Shown: positions 36,145 to 45,437, counted from the stretch's first letter. The stretch is DNA of 64,000 nucleotides from Arthrobacter sp. ISL-28 (GCF_018613875.1 NZ_JAGGPJ010000015.1:217203-281202), one strand, 5' to 3'. Made by a program: numbers and translations. The notes: generated by a model not told the origin, from the letters alone.

Positions 36145-37370
36145 CCGTCCTGCCAGAGTGGATCGCCGACCCCATACTGAGGCCAGCTTGGGACCTCGTC
36201 CGGACACGCTTCGAGAAGGCCGGACTCGACGCTTCCGGGAAAGTCCTCCTGCGGCCGGCGACCCGAGACGAGCGCCATGCTATCGGGGCACTGCTGGGTC
36301 GGACGATCACAAGGGAAACCGTTCGAGTCGATCTCGCAACGCTCGACGCGAGACTGAACGAGCGGTCCGGTGTGGGCGGTCTGGAGGCGGTGCTCGCGGC
36401 GCTGTACGGAACACGACCGGAGGACCGGCCCGCCGTCCGCGCGGCACGAGATGCATCACGGGAACGTCCGCTGCAACGTGCCGCCGAACTGGTGACGGCG
36501 ACGTGGGCGTCGGAGTGGATTGCCGGTCTCCGGCGCACGGGACTGCTGACCAATCGAGTGGATTCCGAGCGCACCATTCGAGACGCGGCGGCAGTGCTCC
36601 GCGAGCTGACCGACACGGAAGGAGCCCCGATCGCGCAGTCGAGGGTGGAACTTGCCGCGAGGCTCCTGGGCGACGCGCACGCACTCGACCGCGACCGACG
36701 ACTCCACCAAGTCGTCCTGCGCGGACTGGCAGCCGCCGCGAGCATCCCTGTCCCAGACGGAACGCGGGAACGAGAAGAGCTGTGGGCGAGCCGCGGCGTG
36801 GAGCCGGACCTGCTCTCACGGACCTGTCTAGTCTGGCGGCTTCGCGTAGGCACCGTGGAACCGCCTGGGCGACGACTGAGCGACGCTGCCGACGCGGGTG
36901 ATCCCGTGCACGTGACGGAGTGGGAGCTCCGGAGGATCGGCTCGTTCGCGCCGGCCGCCGGAACGCGCGTGCTTGTCTGTGAGAACCCAAGGGTGATCGA
37001 GGGCATGGCTGAGCGCGGGGTGGACGGATGGGCAGCGGTCTGCACTGCAGGTGAGCCGAACCTGGTCGTGGACAAGGTGCTTGGGAACCTCACCAGGGCT
37101 GGCGCCGACCTTTATTACCACGGCGATTTCGACTGGCCAGGCATTGCCATAGCTAACCGCGTGATTACGAGGTTCGCCGCCCGCCCATGCCAGATGACAG
37201 CCGACGACTATCTGCATGCAGTGCGACCAGATGGGCCGGCACTTGTCGGCAAGCAGATCGAGCCCCTGTGGGATCCAGAGCTGGGGGCGGCCATGCGAAG
37301 CCACGGCCGGGCAGTACACGAGGAATCTGTGCTTCCGCTGATTCTTGATGCGTTAACTGCGAGTCAATAA
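36141..37370 (+). CDS. jetD: Wadjet JetD-type nuclease (TIGR02679, TOPRIM)
   Basis: A 409-residue topoisomerase VI-like nuclease that cleaves DNA trapped by the SMC complex. The N-terminal region resembles DUF3323 and the C-terminal part DUF2399. Glu in LVCENPRVIEG and the acidic pair in YYHGDFDWPG fit a TOPRIM metal site. The final helix (GRAVHEESVLPLIL) is intact, so the operon looks complete and functional. It ends about 1.1 kb before att copy 3. Confidence 0.9.
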   Translation: MTVLPEWIADPILRPAWDLVRTRFEKAGLDASGKVLLRPATRDERHAIGALLGRTITRETVRVDLATLDARLNERSGVGGLEAVLAALYGTRPEDRPAVRAARDASRERPLQRAAELVTATWASEWIAGLRRTGLLTNRVDSERTIRDAAAVLRELTDTEGAPIAQSRVELAARLLGDAHALDRDRRLHQVVLRGLAAAASIPVPDGTREREELWASRGVEPDLLSRTCLVWRLRVGTVEPPGRRLSDAADAGDPVHVTEWELRRIGSFAPAAGTRVLVCENPRVIEGMAERGVDGWAAVCTAGEPNLVVDKVLGNLTRAGADLYYHGDFDWPGIAIANRVITRFAARPCQMTADDYLHAVRPDGPALVGKQIEPLWDPELGAAMRSHGRAVHEESVLPLILDALTASQ

Positions 37371-37608
37371 TTTTGCGTCGTCGGCGACTCTTCTCGCGGG
37401 CCGCTCGTGGTTTGAAGCCGCCGAACGTGTCCCGTAGCTGGACGAACGTGTGCTAACCTCGCGTCGCCGAGGATAATGATGACAGCGACGTCCGCGCCGC
37501 CCAGCTGACGCTTCTGTGACGTTTCTTTATGTTATCTGCTCTTTTCGAGTCGTTTTGCCAGGTGCGGGACGGCGCATGGTTGCAGGGTCGGCGGGATCGC
37601 AGACTTTG
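37371..37608. other. Gap after jetD
   Basis: About 240 bases with no gene seen. The sequence is less GC-rich than the operon. Nothing is recognised. Confidence 0.4.
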
Positions 37609-38103
37609 TCATTCTGGGCCAGTGGGGAAAGCCGATTCTGGAATGGCCCTTTCGATTAGCCCAGATGTTCTTGCCACCAACAATCCCGCAGTTGTAATCC
37701 AGTCTTGGGCGGCCGCCACGCAATAGCTCTGAGCAAAGTCGTCCATGCTACGCCAAATCTTCAGCAGGTCCGCGTTTGCGTGGAATAGATTGCCATTGAT
37801 CACGAGCTCTGTTGCCTCTGAATTGGACTGCACGCTGAGCGAGCCGTCTGCGGCCTGCGTCAGGAACTGAGCCTTGCTGGATCCCCGCCACTCAGACACC
37901 TCATCCTGAATTGCCTTGACATCGGGTCGCAGCGACTCGTAGTTCTTGCCGATGATGATCAAAGCCTTCGTCAGATTGGTGGAATCGTCTTCTAAAATGG
38001 CTAGTTTTCGCACGTACGTTGCTAACTCCACCCAAGGTGCACTCTCGGGGTTATCCCAACCGAGCTCCGTGGCTCCGTGCTTGAACGTAACATTGAATGC
38101 CAT
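37609..38103 (-). CDS. Hypothetical protein convergent with the Wadjet operon
   Basis: A protein of about 164 residues from ATG 38103 (MAFNVTFKHGATELGWDNP). An upstream in-frame start at 38124 is possible. It is soluble and helical (LAILEDDSTNLTKALIII, DVKAIQDEVSEWRG). I do not recognise the family. It lies between jetD and att copy 3 on the opposite strand, so it is not part of the Wadjet transcript. Confidence 0.6.
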   Translation of the reverse strand: MAFNVTFKHGATELGWDNPESAPWVELATYVRKLAILEDDSTNLTKALIIIGKNYESLRPDVKAIQDEVSEWRGSSKAQFLTQAADGSLSVQSNSEATELVINGNLFHANADLLKIWRSMDDFAQSYCVAAAQDWITTAGLLVARTSGLIERAIPESAFPTGPE

Positions 38104-38390
38104 GGGTTTGGGGCTAACGACCAAAGGGTGTGCGACAACGTCTCGCGCCAGGTAGCGGAACGCGTCGAGTACTTCGATGTCGGTGCTGAACTTTTTTCAC
38201 CCTTTAGCCTTGCCATGGGCCTGATCCTACCTGCGGCAGGCCAATGGGTGGCGGCGCAGTACATCGATCCAATTACGATGGCAACTCCATGGCGGAGAGC
38301 CAATCCCGATGGAGTTCTGCGTCACCGCAGTGGCACCCTCTATCTGGCCCCTATGGGTTTACATAGAGCTCTGCTCGAAGAGTGGAATGG

Positions 38391-38504
38391 GCGTGTTGAC
38401 AATGTCAACAGATTTGGACTTGGACTGGGTAGTACACCGGCAGGACTGGCTCGGATTCGGTATGTTTTCGCGTCTTCCCAGTGTTTGCAAGGGCTGGAAT
38501 GCAG
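38391..38504 (+). repeat. Right-end segment of island 2 (shared with island 1)
   Basis: Similar over its whole length to 21925-22038. It starts with the same 17-base palindrome TGTTGACAATGTCAACA (38394-38410) and ends with the identical cagtgtttgcaagggctgga segment before the att core. Confidence 0.88.
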
Positions 38505-38558
38505 TTCGAGTCCCACCTCGGGCACGTGTTTTCCCTGTTCAGAGGCTTTTTAGCCTCT
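38505..38558 (+). repeat. Attachment-site copy 3
   Basis: The 20-base tRNA-Leu 3' core is present exactly (38505-38524). The downstream arm differs from copies 1 and 2: it has gtgttttccctg, then a hairpin agaggc...gcctct (38541-38558). It resembles copy 4 further on. Confidence 0.88.
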
Positions 38559-38583
38559 GAGTGTGGACAATTTGTTCACTTGT

Positions 38584-38604
38584 GGGCCCCTGCGGGGCCT
38601 TTTT
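38584..38604 (+). terminator. Intrinsic terminator after att copy 3
   Basis: The stem ggcccc-tgc-ggggcc (38585-38599) is followed by T5. The same design occurs after att copy 4, and it may be the ancestral tRNA-Leu terminator. Confidence 0.8.
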
Positions 38605-39135
38605 CATTGGTGGCCGGTGCTGTGGCCGGGTGCCTCCTTTTGTGCTTGGAGCGACGGTTCGTCGCTCGTTACCTGTTCATGGACGCAACTGGTTGGGGCA
38701 ACGTGACCTGAGAAGAATTCCGGTTGGGATTCTTTTCTCGGTCGTTGGCTGTCCACTGGATTCTCCTTCGCGGCTGGTTTTGGCTGAGCTGCTTCTTCAT
38801 GGTGGGTCCGGGGGAGTGCGACATGACTTGTGCCGTGTTGTTTGGGGATCGGTTCTCCCGGACGGCCGCGGGCTGTCCGATACGACCCGACGGCCAGCGA
38901 ATGTTGCCTTACGATGCAGCCCATGATGCTCAGCCCTCTTCTTCCCTGGATCCAAGGATTTTCCGTTCATAGCTGTTCATGATTGCCGTCGGCGCCGACT
39001 GCATGACGTAATGGTCTTTTCCCGATTCTCCTGAACTGGGGGGAGCCGCTGTTCGGCTGGTCTTTCATTCCTGTTCATGGCCAGCCTGCTGAATGGCTGC
39101 ATGACCGAATGAGGCGACGCCGAACCCACCTGGCC
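38605..39135. other. Non-coding left part of island 3, similar to 41391-41600
   Basis: After the terminator, segments such as gtggccggt, gtcgttggctgtccactggattctcc and acgtgacctgagaa have recognisable counterparts after att copy 4. No convincing gene is seen. Confidence 0.5.
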
Positions 39136-39705
39136 ATGAGCTATGACGGCAGTAGGCTCGAACGCATGAGGTCCGAACCTACGATCCTGCTCACCGTGGG
39201 GCACGGTGCCTCCAGCGAGGAGGACTTCCGGAACTTGCTGCAGGCAGCGGATGTTGCTTCCGTCGTCGATGTGCGGATCGGGCCGGGCAGTCGGAAGCAT
39301 CCACACTTCGGCAAAGATCGGTTGGAAGAATGGCTGCCAGCTGCCGGGATCGCCTACCGCTGGGAGCAGCGGCTGGGCGGCTTCCGTAAGCTACCGCCGG
39401 ATTCGCCCGACACTGCCCTGCGCAATGAGTCCTTCCGGGCCTACGCGGCCTACATGCGCACGCCCGGCTTTGCCGCGGCGCTGGCCGAGGTGCTGGCGGA
39501 AGCAGCCGAACGGCGGACGGCCATCATGTGCAGCGAATCGGTCTGGTGGCGCTGCCACCGGCGGCTAATCGCTGACCACGCGCTGCTGCTCGACGGAGCG
39601 AAACCCGTGCACTTGATGCCGGCCGGCCGAATGTCGACCCATCAGCCCACCGGCGGCGTGCGGACTGCGGGGGACCGGCTCATCTATGACGTTGTTACCT
39701 GCTGA
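39136..39705 (+). CDS. DUF488 family protein
   Basis: About 189 residues. It has the family landmarks: a start strand LLTVGHGASSEEDF, SVVDVRIGPGSRKHPHF, YRWEQRLGGFRKLP, and the terminal CSESVWWRCHRRLIAD with the conserved Cys-Glu and Cys-His-Arg. The biochemical role of DUF488 is not established. ATG 39136 is a reasonable start, and ATG 39166 is an alternative. It is the only well-recognised gene of island 3. Confidence 0.9.
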   Translation: MSYDGSRLERMRSEPTILLTVGHGASSEEDFRNLLQAADVASVVDVRIGPGSRKHPHFGKDRLEEWLPAAGIAYRWEQRLGGFRKLPPDSPDTALRNESFRAYAAYMRTPGFAAALAEVLAEAAERRTAIMCSESVWWRCHRRLIADHALLLDGAKPVHLMPAGRMSTHQPTGGVRTAGDRLIYDVVTC

Positions 39706-39960
39706 CCGCCGATCCCGTGGTGAGCACGCAGACAAGCGCCGGCAACAATGCCCTGTCATGTTGAGACCGAGGACGTTCTCCAGCCGCCGTCAGAATAGAG
39801 ACGGATCGACCCAACTCTGACAGCCCTGCAGGTCCATGCCGACGTCAGGTTAACGTGTAGCCCAGTCTGACGCACGCGCCCTTTCATTGGGTCCCGCCGC
39901 TTCTTCAAGTGTCGCCGCGCGGTAGGGCCCGTCCCGTGCCTGTTCTTTGGACAGTATTCG

Positions 39961-40239
39961 TCAGAGCAGGCTCGGTTGGCTGGTGATGATGTAGTCAGTC
40001 GCGGCGGGTCCCGTCATTTGCAGGCCGGGGCGGACAACCCGATTCGCGATCCGGTGCCGGTCCCGGATTCCCAGTTTCCGCATTGCTGCCCAGAAAGCTT
40101 GAGGGGAGGCGGGCCGGCTTTGGCGAAGCAGGCACCAACTGGTGTACACCCCGAACATTTCATCGTCCGTCGGCCCTTGGCTAGGGTCCGCCGCCGCGAA
40201 GCAGTCTGCAAGGAATTGTGAATAGGCCGATGTGGTCAT
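39961..40239 (-). CDS. Small helical protein, unknown
   Basis: A 92-residue protein with a good ribosome site (aaggaaagg) 6 bases upstream of the ATG. The text FLADCFAAADPSQGPTDDEM, then YTSWCLLRQSRP and FWAAMRKLGIRDRHRI, resembles the small helical DNA-binding domain at the end of plasmid and phage primases; that is an impression only. It has normal codon use for this genome. Confidence 0.6.
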   Translation of the reverse strand: MTTSAYSQFLADCFAAADPSQGPTDDEMFGVYTSWCLLRQSRPASPQAFWAAMRKLGIRDRHRIANRVVRPGLQMTGPAATDYIITSQPSLL

Positions 40240-41287
40240 AGCAGACCTTTCCTTCTCCGCGATCGTCTCCGCGGGATAGGGAGTGACGGTCCCAGTGAGT
40301 AGGGGCCCGGCCTGGCGTTACTGCAGGCAGTGAGTGATTCGGGGCAGAACCTCAACCGGATGGCCGGGCGAGGCTACTAATTGCCGGCTGTATTATTTCC
40401 TCCCGAATGATGGGCCCAGGGAAGCTTCGGCCGTCTTCGCAGCTGAACGTAAGGTTCAGCGACACATGAAGTAGCGGAGCTTCGGGCAACCGCTATTTGT
40501 CCGGAGCTTCGCCAATTAAGAGACAGGACGCTGTGCCAGCGAACCTGGGGCACTGCCTGCCGCCACCGTTCCAGCCGGAATTACCCTTCACCCCCTTGTG
40601 GGCCCCCTGGAGCAGTTGGGGTTCGAAGGGAACGCAATCCGCCGACATCCCTGATATTCAGTCCTGAACGCTCGGCAGTAATGCGTGGGGTTTCTCCCGA
40701 CCATTCAGGAGCGCCGGTAGAAATTCGATAGATTGTAAAGCCGACTTCATAGCAGATAGCGTAGATGGGCTTGCGGATGGGTTAGAGACATCGGCCACGT
40801 CGCCTTCAACGACTCAAACGTCCCGGCATTCGTGCTCTGGCAACGCACACCAAGGTTGAATGTCCAGCACCATGGCCTGAAAATACGTCGCGCAGGGCCT
40901 TGGCCGGCCAGCCCACCATGGCGGTGTCCTGGTCATGCTCGTTTCTATTTTTTCGGCCATGAGATGTCTGAAGGAGATGCAACGCCATGACGTTTGCTGC
41001 GGTCCGGCCTGCGACTTATCTGGTGCGGCGGCGGGTTGAGGCGGTTCGCCGGATGCGCGTTATCACGCCGGATCCGGTAACAACGGGCGGAATGTAGGGG
41101 CGCAGCAGACAGGATTCGCAGCGCCCGAAGGGCTGTGGCACATCTTTGGGTGCTGCATCCAAATGGTCAACTAGGAGGGTGTGGCCCGACCACACGCTTG
41201 GGCTTCGGATTCGGTTGTACCGGCGTCGGACTGGGCCGGATTGGGGAGGTCTTCGGGGGAGTGGCGGATTCTCAGGGGAGCGGCTGG
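40240..41287. other. Gene-poor right part of island 3
   Basis: About 1 kb without a convincing gene. A 36-codon ORF at 40987-41097 (MTFAAVRPATYLVRRRVEAV) has a good gaaggagat site but no other support. The last 130 bases (from about 41160) weakly repeat the right-end segment of islands 1 and 2 (cgtcggactgggccggatt). Confidence 0.4.
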
Positions 41288-41368
41288 TTCCAGTCCCACC
41301 TCGGGCACAGTGTTTTCCCCCCTCAGGCGCTCCTAGAGCCGCTCAGTGTGGACAAATTCTGTTGTGAA
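41288..41368 (+). repeat. Attachment-site copy 4 (one mismatch in the core)
   Basis: ttccagtcccacctcgggca (41288-41307) differs from the tRNA-Leu end at one base (c for g). The following cagtgtttt then matches copies 1 and 2 for a few bases, and the rest (gctcagtgtggacaaatt) resembles copy 3. Confidence 0.8.
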
Positions 41369-41390
41369 GGGCCCCGTCGGGGCCTTTTTT
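41369..41390 (+). terminator. Intrinsic terminator after att copy 4
   Basis: The stem ggcccc-gtc-ggggcc (41370-41384) is followed by T6. It is the same arrangement as at 38584. Confidence 0.82.
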
Positions 41391-41687
41391 ATTAGTGGCC
41401 GGTGGTGTGGCCGGTTGCCTCCTTGCTTGCTTCGCTGATCGACCGCTTGTCGTCCATTACTTGTTTAGGGACGCCCGCGGTTTGGGCAACTTGACCTGAG
41501 AAAACTCCGCCTCCGACTCCTTTTCCTCGTCGTTGGTCCTTCACTTTGTTCCTCCTATCCGGTTCGTGGTGTCTGCCTGGAGATTGCGAGTTGGACGACC
41601 CTTGGCAGTTGGCTTTCCGTTTGACGGGATGTTCTGCGAATACGATCGGATGGCGGGCCCGGCATTACGTTCTCCGCGCAGAACGGG

Positions 41688-41890
41688 ATGACCGTTCCTG
41701 GCGACATCACCCTCGTCGGCTACGACGACGAGGAGGCGGCGAAGCTCACGGAGCCTCCACCCTATGAAGAACTTGCTGCTCTCGCGGTATCACTGGCGAT
41801 CCAAGCGCGGACCCGCCCTCTGGTCGTCGAGCGGCAAACCATCGCCGCGACTCTTCGAAGGCGTCAGTCAGCGTTACTGTTCGATGCTTC
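41688..41890 (+). pseudogene. LacI-family regulator, C-terminal fragment
   Basis: The reading VPGDITLVGYDDEEAAKLTE followed by PYEELAALAVSLAI matches the last part of LacI/PurR sugar-binding domains, in which VPEDVAVVGFDD precedes a PxxELG helix. The HTH and most of the ligand domain are missing, and no start is present. It is a decayed remnant just outside att copy 4. Confidence 0.6.
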
Positions 41891-42076
41891 TGCCATTCTG
41901 ACCCGGCAACCTCAATGTGGATGCAACAAAATCCCCCAGATATGCTCAGTTCCGGCCAGATCCTGGCCAAAGTTCGCGCGTCAGTCATCCCTTGCTGAGA
42001 AAGATAGTGCAATCATCATTTTGATAGTCTCTTGCTCAGGGTTTGCTGGGGCAGCCCAAGGGGGAGACGTGCGATC

Positions 42077-42532
42077 TTGGGGATTCAAACGGTTGTTGTA
42101 ACTGAGGACGAAGCGGACATTCGCGGTCTTATCCAGGCAATCCTGGGTGCTTCAGGTATCGATGTCCGGACCGCTCCCACCGGCACAACCGGTATCAACG
42201 CCGTCTTCGACCACGTCCCGGACTTCGTAATTCTCGACTTCGACCTTCCCGATATCTACGGTCTTGAAGTAATCGAGCTGATCAGAATCTTCACCAATGT
42301 GCACATCCTCATGTTTACCGGGCACGAAGACATTGCAGAGAAGCTCACGCTAGCGGGAGCTAACGCAGTTATGACCAAGCCATTTCGCCCGCGTGCATTG
42401 AAGGCTCGCTCCACGAAGCACTACAGCTTCCACTCCAAAAACCATAAAGCCGGTCTTCGTGCAGACGCCCTTCCCGCGACGTCCGCCATGAACTTGTCCG
42501 AGGCAAACGCTTCACCGCTGGACGGACGATGA
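42077..42532 (+). CDS. Single-domain response regulator receiver protein
   Basis: About 151 residues. The receiver motifs are complete: TEDEADIRGL for the acidic pocket, FVILDFDLPD for the phospho-acceptor, LMFTGHED for the switch Thr and VMTKPFRP for the Lys. No output domain follows; the last 40 residues are a polar tail. The start is taken as TTG 42077 because ggggag lies about 10 bases upstream. No kinase is nearby. It is convergent with the debranching-type gene. Confidence 0.75.
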   Translation: MGIQTVVVTEDEADIRGLIQAILGASGIDVRTAPTGTTGINAVFDHVPDFVILDFDLPDIYGLEVIELIRIFTNVHILMFTGHEDIAEKLTLAGANAVMTKPFRPRALKARSTKHYSFHSKNHKAGLRADALPATSAMNLSEANASPLDGR

Positions 42533-42604
42533 AGAATAATCGTATGCAGTGGGCCGGCCAGCCTCCGGTGCGCCCATGCCACGACAGCCTAATATGTTCA
42601 CCCG

Positions 42605-44761
42605 CTACGTCTTCGGGTGCAGTTTGGCCTGCTCCACGAGTTCTGTCATCCAAGGCCTGTGCCCGCGGTGAAACACCATTCCTTCGGGCAGTCCCTGGAC
42701 AGACGGGAGGGAGTTGGAGATGTCGATGGTGATCCGGCCGCTGGCCATAGGCGCGTTGGTGATGTGCAGGTCACCGTAGGATTCCGGGAGTACGGGATCC
42801 ATCCATAGCCCTCCGCGGGATACGTGCGTGTCGTACCCCATGAGGCTGGTCACCAACATGATCGGTGTGGTCGCTGCCCAGGCCTGTGGTGAGCAGGCCG
42901 TGGGATAGGGAACTGGTGTGGCGAGCTGGTCCCGGCTGAAGCCGCAGAACAGCTCTGGCAACCGGCCGTCGGAGTACTCGGCCGCCTCCAGCAGGGCGGT
43001 GGAGATCCGCTGCGCCTCGGCGACAAAGCCGTAGCGCAGCAGTCCCTTCGCGATGATCGCATTGTCATGTGGCCAGACGGAGCCGTTGTGGTAGCTGGCG
43101 GGGTTGTAGGCGCCCATGTCGCTTGCCAGGGTCCGAACGCCCCAGCCGCTGAACATCTCCGGCGACATCAGCCGCTCCACCACTAGCGGCGCCTTATGCT
43201 CATCGACAATGCCGTGCCACAGGCATTGCCCCATGTTGGACGCGCAGGCGTCGACCTGCCGCTTCTTGCCGTCCAGGGCGACAGCGTAGTACCCGCGGTC
43301 GGGCAGCCAGAACTCTTCGTTGAACCGTTTCTTGAGCTGGGCCGCTTGGTCAACGAGTTCAGCCGCTAAAGGCGCGTCACCCGCGTCGTATGCCATCCAT
43401 GCCCGGGACATATAGGCCGTGTAGACCAATGCCTGGACCTCGCAGAGCGCGATCGGGGGCTCGGCCAGGGTACCGTCGGCAAAATTAATGCCATCCCAGG
43501 AGTCCTTCCAGCCCTGGTTGATCAGCCCCTGGTCGTTGAGACGCTCATATTCGACGAACCCGTCGCCGTCCTTGTCCCCGTAATCCCGGATCCAGTCCAG
43601 CGCACGATCGGCATGGGGCAGCAGTGCGGCGATCGTGTCCTTGGCAAAGCCCCAGCGGCTGACGGATCCGAGCACCAGCACGAACAGCGGGGTGGCGTCG
43701 ACGCTGCCGTAGTAGACGGACTTGCCGCCGAGGGAAAGCCCGCTGGAGACGTCGAGCCGGACCTCGTGCAGGATCCTGCCCGGTTCCTCCTCGCTCACGG
43801 GATCCACCACGGTTCCCTGGCGGTCCGCCAGCGTCTGCAGCGTGCCCAAGGCCAGGGACGGGTCCACGGGCAACGCCATCTGAGACGCCCATAGCGAGTC
43901 ACGGCCGAACAGGGTCATGAACCAGGGTGCCCCGGCAGCCACCACCACCCGTTCCGGGTGGTCCGGATCCTCGATGCGGAGCGCGCCCAGATCGTCGTAA
44001 CTGCGACGCAGGGTCCGTTCGATGGAGCGGTTTCCCATCTGCAGCACAGGAATCTTGGCAACCCACTCCCGCCGGCGCCGGTCCCTGGGGGACAATCCGT
44101 TCCCATCTTGATGGACGAAAGCCGCCTCGGTGCTGGCTCCCTCGGTGCTGGGCACCACGGTCAGGACCGTGCTCCAGTGCCCGTGCGGCGGGACGGCCAC
44201 CCGGTATGTGAGAGCCTTCGGCGTAATATCTGCGCCGGAGACCTGGACGGTGACGCCCTTGCGGACATCCTGCCAGACCCCCCGGATGGTGAGAGTATCC
44301 CCGTCGGTTTGCCGGGTTTCGTCCCAGGGCCGCTGGACCCGTGCTTCTTTCACCTCGAAAAGATCCGCGAAGTCCGCCTCGATATTCAAGGCCAGGACGC
44401 ATTCGGCCGGCTCCAGGGAATAATTCCGGACAGTAATCTGCTCCTGGATGCCGGCGCCGACTTCGCGCAGGCGCTCCACGATCAGCGAGCTGTCCGCATA
44501 TCCGTCCGAGCGGGAAACACGGCCGACGAACAGCGCCCGGTACGGCTCCTTCGTCTCCGCCGCCAGGGGCTCAAGAGGCTGGTCATCAATGGTGAGCCTC
44601 CAGCTGGACAGGATGCGGGTGTCGTGGACGAAAAGACCATGTGGATGTTCGGAATGGATGTCGCCGTTGGGTGAGGAGATACAGAACGATGATCCCTCTA
44701 CCAAAGTGACAGCCCCAGCCCCTATGGGACCGGCCGCAGTATCAGCATTCCAACCAGCCAT
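42605..44761 (-). CDS. Glycogen-debranching-type amylo-alpha-1,6-glucosidase
   Basis: A 718-residue protein. The N-terminal GDE_N_bis-type domain contains SSFCISSPNGDIHSEHPHGL and FVHDTRILSSWRL. The (alpha/alpha)6 catalytic domain contains APWFMTLFGRDSLWASQMAL, WKDSWDGINF and SVWPHDNAIIA, typical of GH15-like bacterial debranching-related enzymes. ATG 44761 has ggaggag 6 bases upstream, better than the TTG at 44776. The substrate is probably an alpha-glucan or related glycoside, but such proteins are poorly characterised. A truncated paralogue lies at 59386-60147. Confidence 0.88.
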   Translation of the reverse strand: MAGWNADTAAGPIGAGAVTLVEGSSFCISSPNGDIHSEHPHGLFVHDTRILSSWRLTIDDQPLEPLAAETKEPYRALFVGRVSRSDGYADSSLIVERLREVGAGIQEQITVRNYSLEPAECVLALNIEADFADLFEVKEARVQRPWDETRQTDGDTLTIRGVWQDVRKGVTVQVSGADITPKALTYRVAVPPHGHWSTVLTVVPSTEGASTEAAFVHQDGNGLSPRDRRRREWVAKIPVLQMGNRSIERTLRRSYDDLGALRIEDPDHPERVVVAAGAPWFMTLFGRDSLWASQMALPVDPSLALGTLQTLADRQGTVVDPVSEEEPGRILHEVRLDVSSGLSLGGKSVYYGSVDATPLFVLVLGSVSRWGFAKDTIAALLPHADRALDWIRDYGDKDGDGFVEYERLNDQGLINQGWKDSWDGINFADGTLAEPPIALCEVQALVYTAYMSRAWMAYDAGDAPLAAELVDQAAQLKKRFNEEFWLPDRGYYAVALDGKKRQVDACASNMGQCLWHGIVDEHKAPLVVERLMSPEMFSGWGVRTLASDMGAYNPASYHNGSVWPHDNAIIAKGLLRYGFVAEAQRISTALLEAAEYSDGRLPELFCGFSRDQLATPVPYPTACSPQAWAATTPIMLVTSLMGYDTHVSRGGLWMDPVLPESYGDLHITNAPMASGRITIDISNSLPSVQGLPEGMVFHRGHRPWMTELVEQAKLHPKT

Positions 44762-45437
44762 CGCCGGCTCCTCCAATGCATCGACCGGGGACGCCCTGAC
44801 CGGATGTGTACCCGCGCACCCAGTACCGCCTTCCCTCCTTTCAAAGGACGCTACGCCCGTCTTCTGCTACGCACCAGAGGCTGCGTTGATTCTCAAAAGC
44901 ATCCTCCGCCTGCACCAATGCTTTGTCTCTTGGACACGTCTTCCGGTTGCTTCAGCCGGAACGCGGCAGATCGATTCTCAATACTCTCCTGACTGGTCGA
45001 TGGCAGGGCGTCCGCCGCGCGGTAGCGAGCTCTGGCAGGTCAGGGCAAGGCCCACACCCTTCATGGGCGAATCCACGAACTAGAGACCCGGCACTGACAC
45101 CCCGCAGCCGCCGCGTTCTGCCGACGGGATAGTCAGCTGCTGACTGCGCTTGAGGCCTTTGTCGATCTCAAAGCCGAGAGGCAGTAGCGGCAAGGCGAAA
45201 GCAATCTTTTGCTGGTCGCCGACGCAAGCCGAACAGCGCGTGCCGGACGCCCCGCTGCGTGTCCGGCTCGGAGAGTCCATGCAGACCCGCGCCGGCCGCC
45301 ACCGCGAGCGGTCCCTGAGCAGCACGCGCCGCCAGGACGCCGATCTCCAGCGGGTGGGAGAGATCTTTGCTGTCTTCCGGGATGACTCGGATGGTCGGTC
45401 GGGTGCGGGCGGTAAGGCCCGCACCCGTTTAGCGTGC
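44762..45437. other. Gap upstream of the debranching gene
   Basis: About 680 bases. Frames in both strands are open for up to 110 codons, but none has a recognisable domain or ribosome site. One minus-strand frame (about 45150-45420) has some coding character and may be a gene relic. Not assigned. Confidence 0.35.

Larger units (their letters stand above)
22059..38524. mobile_element. Genomic island 2 at tRNA-Leu, integrase lost
   Basis: A 16.5-kb segment between att copies 2 and 3. Its left end holds phage relics and an intein. The middle has PIN, HhH-like and winged-helix genes. The right half is the Wadjet operon. No integrase or transposase is intact. The high-GC Wadjet block (29289-37370) differs in composition from the more AT-rich middle part, which suggests it arrived separately. 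Confidence 0.78.
38525..41307. mobile_element. Genomic island 3 at tRNA-Leu (small)
   Basis: A 2.8-kb segment between att copies 3 and 4. It carries only a DUF488 gene, a small minus-strand gene and non-coding sequence, so it is probably a decayed element. The first about 300 bases are similar to the sequence after copy 4, which suggests either a related fourth element or a duplicated chromosomal flank. Confidence 0.6.

Noticed and set aside
29289..37370. MksBEFG chromosome condensin or Wadjet type I
   Set aside because: The subunits match the TIGR02677-02680 set and not the DUF3375/DUF4194/DUF3322 set of type I, and the island context fits defence.
40987..41097. 36-codon ORF with a good ribosome site
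   Set aside because: It is too short, Arg/Val-rich and without any relative I know; mentioned only in the gap note.
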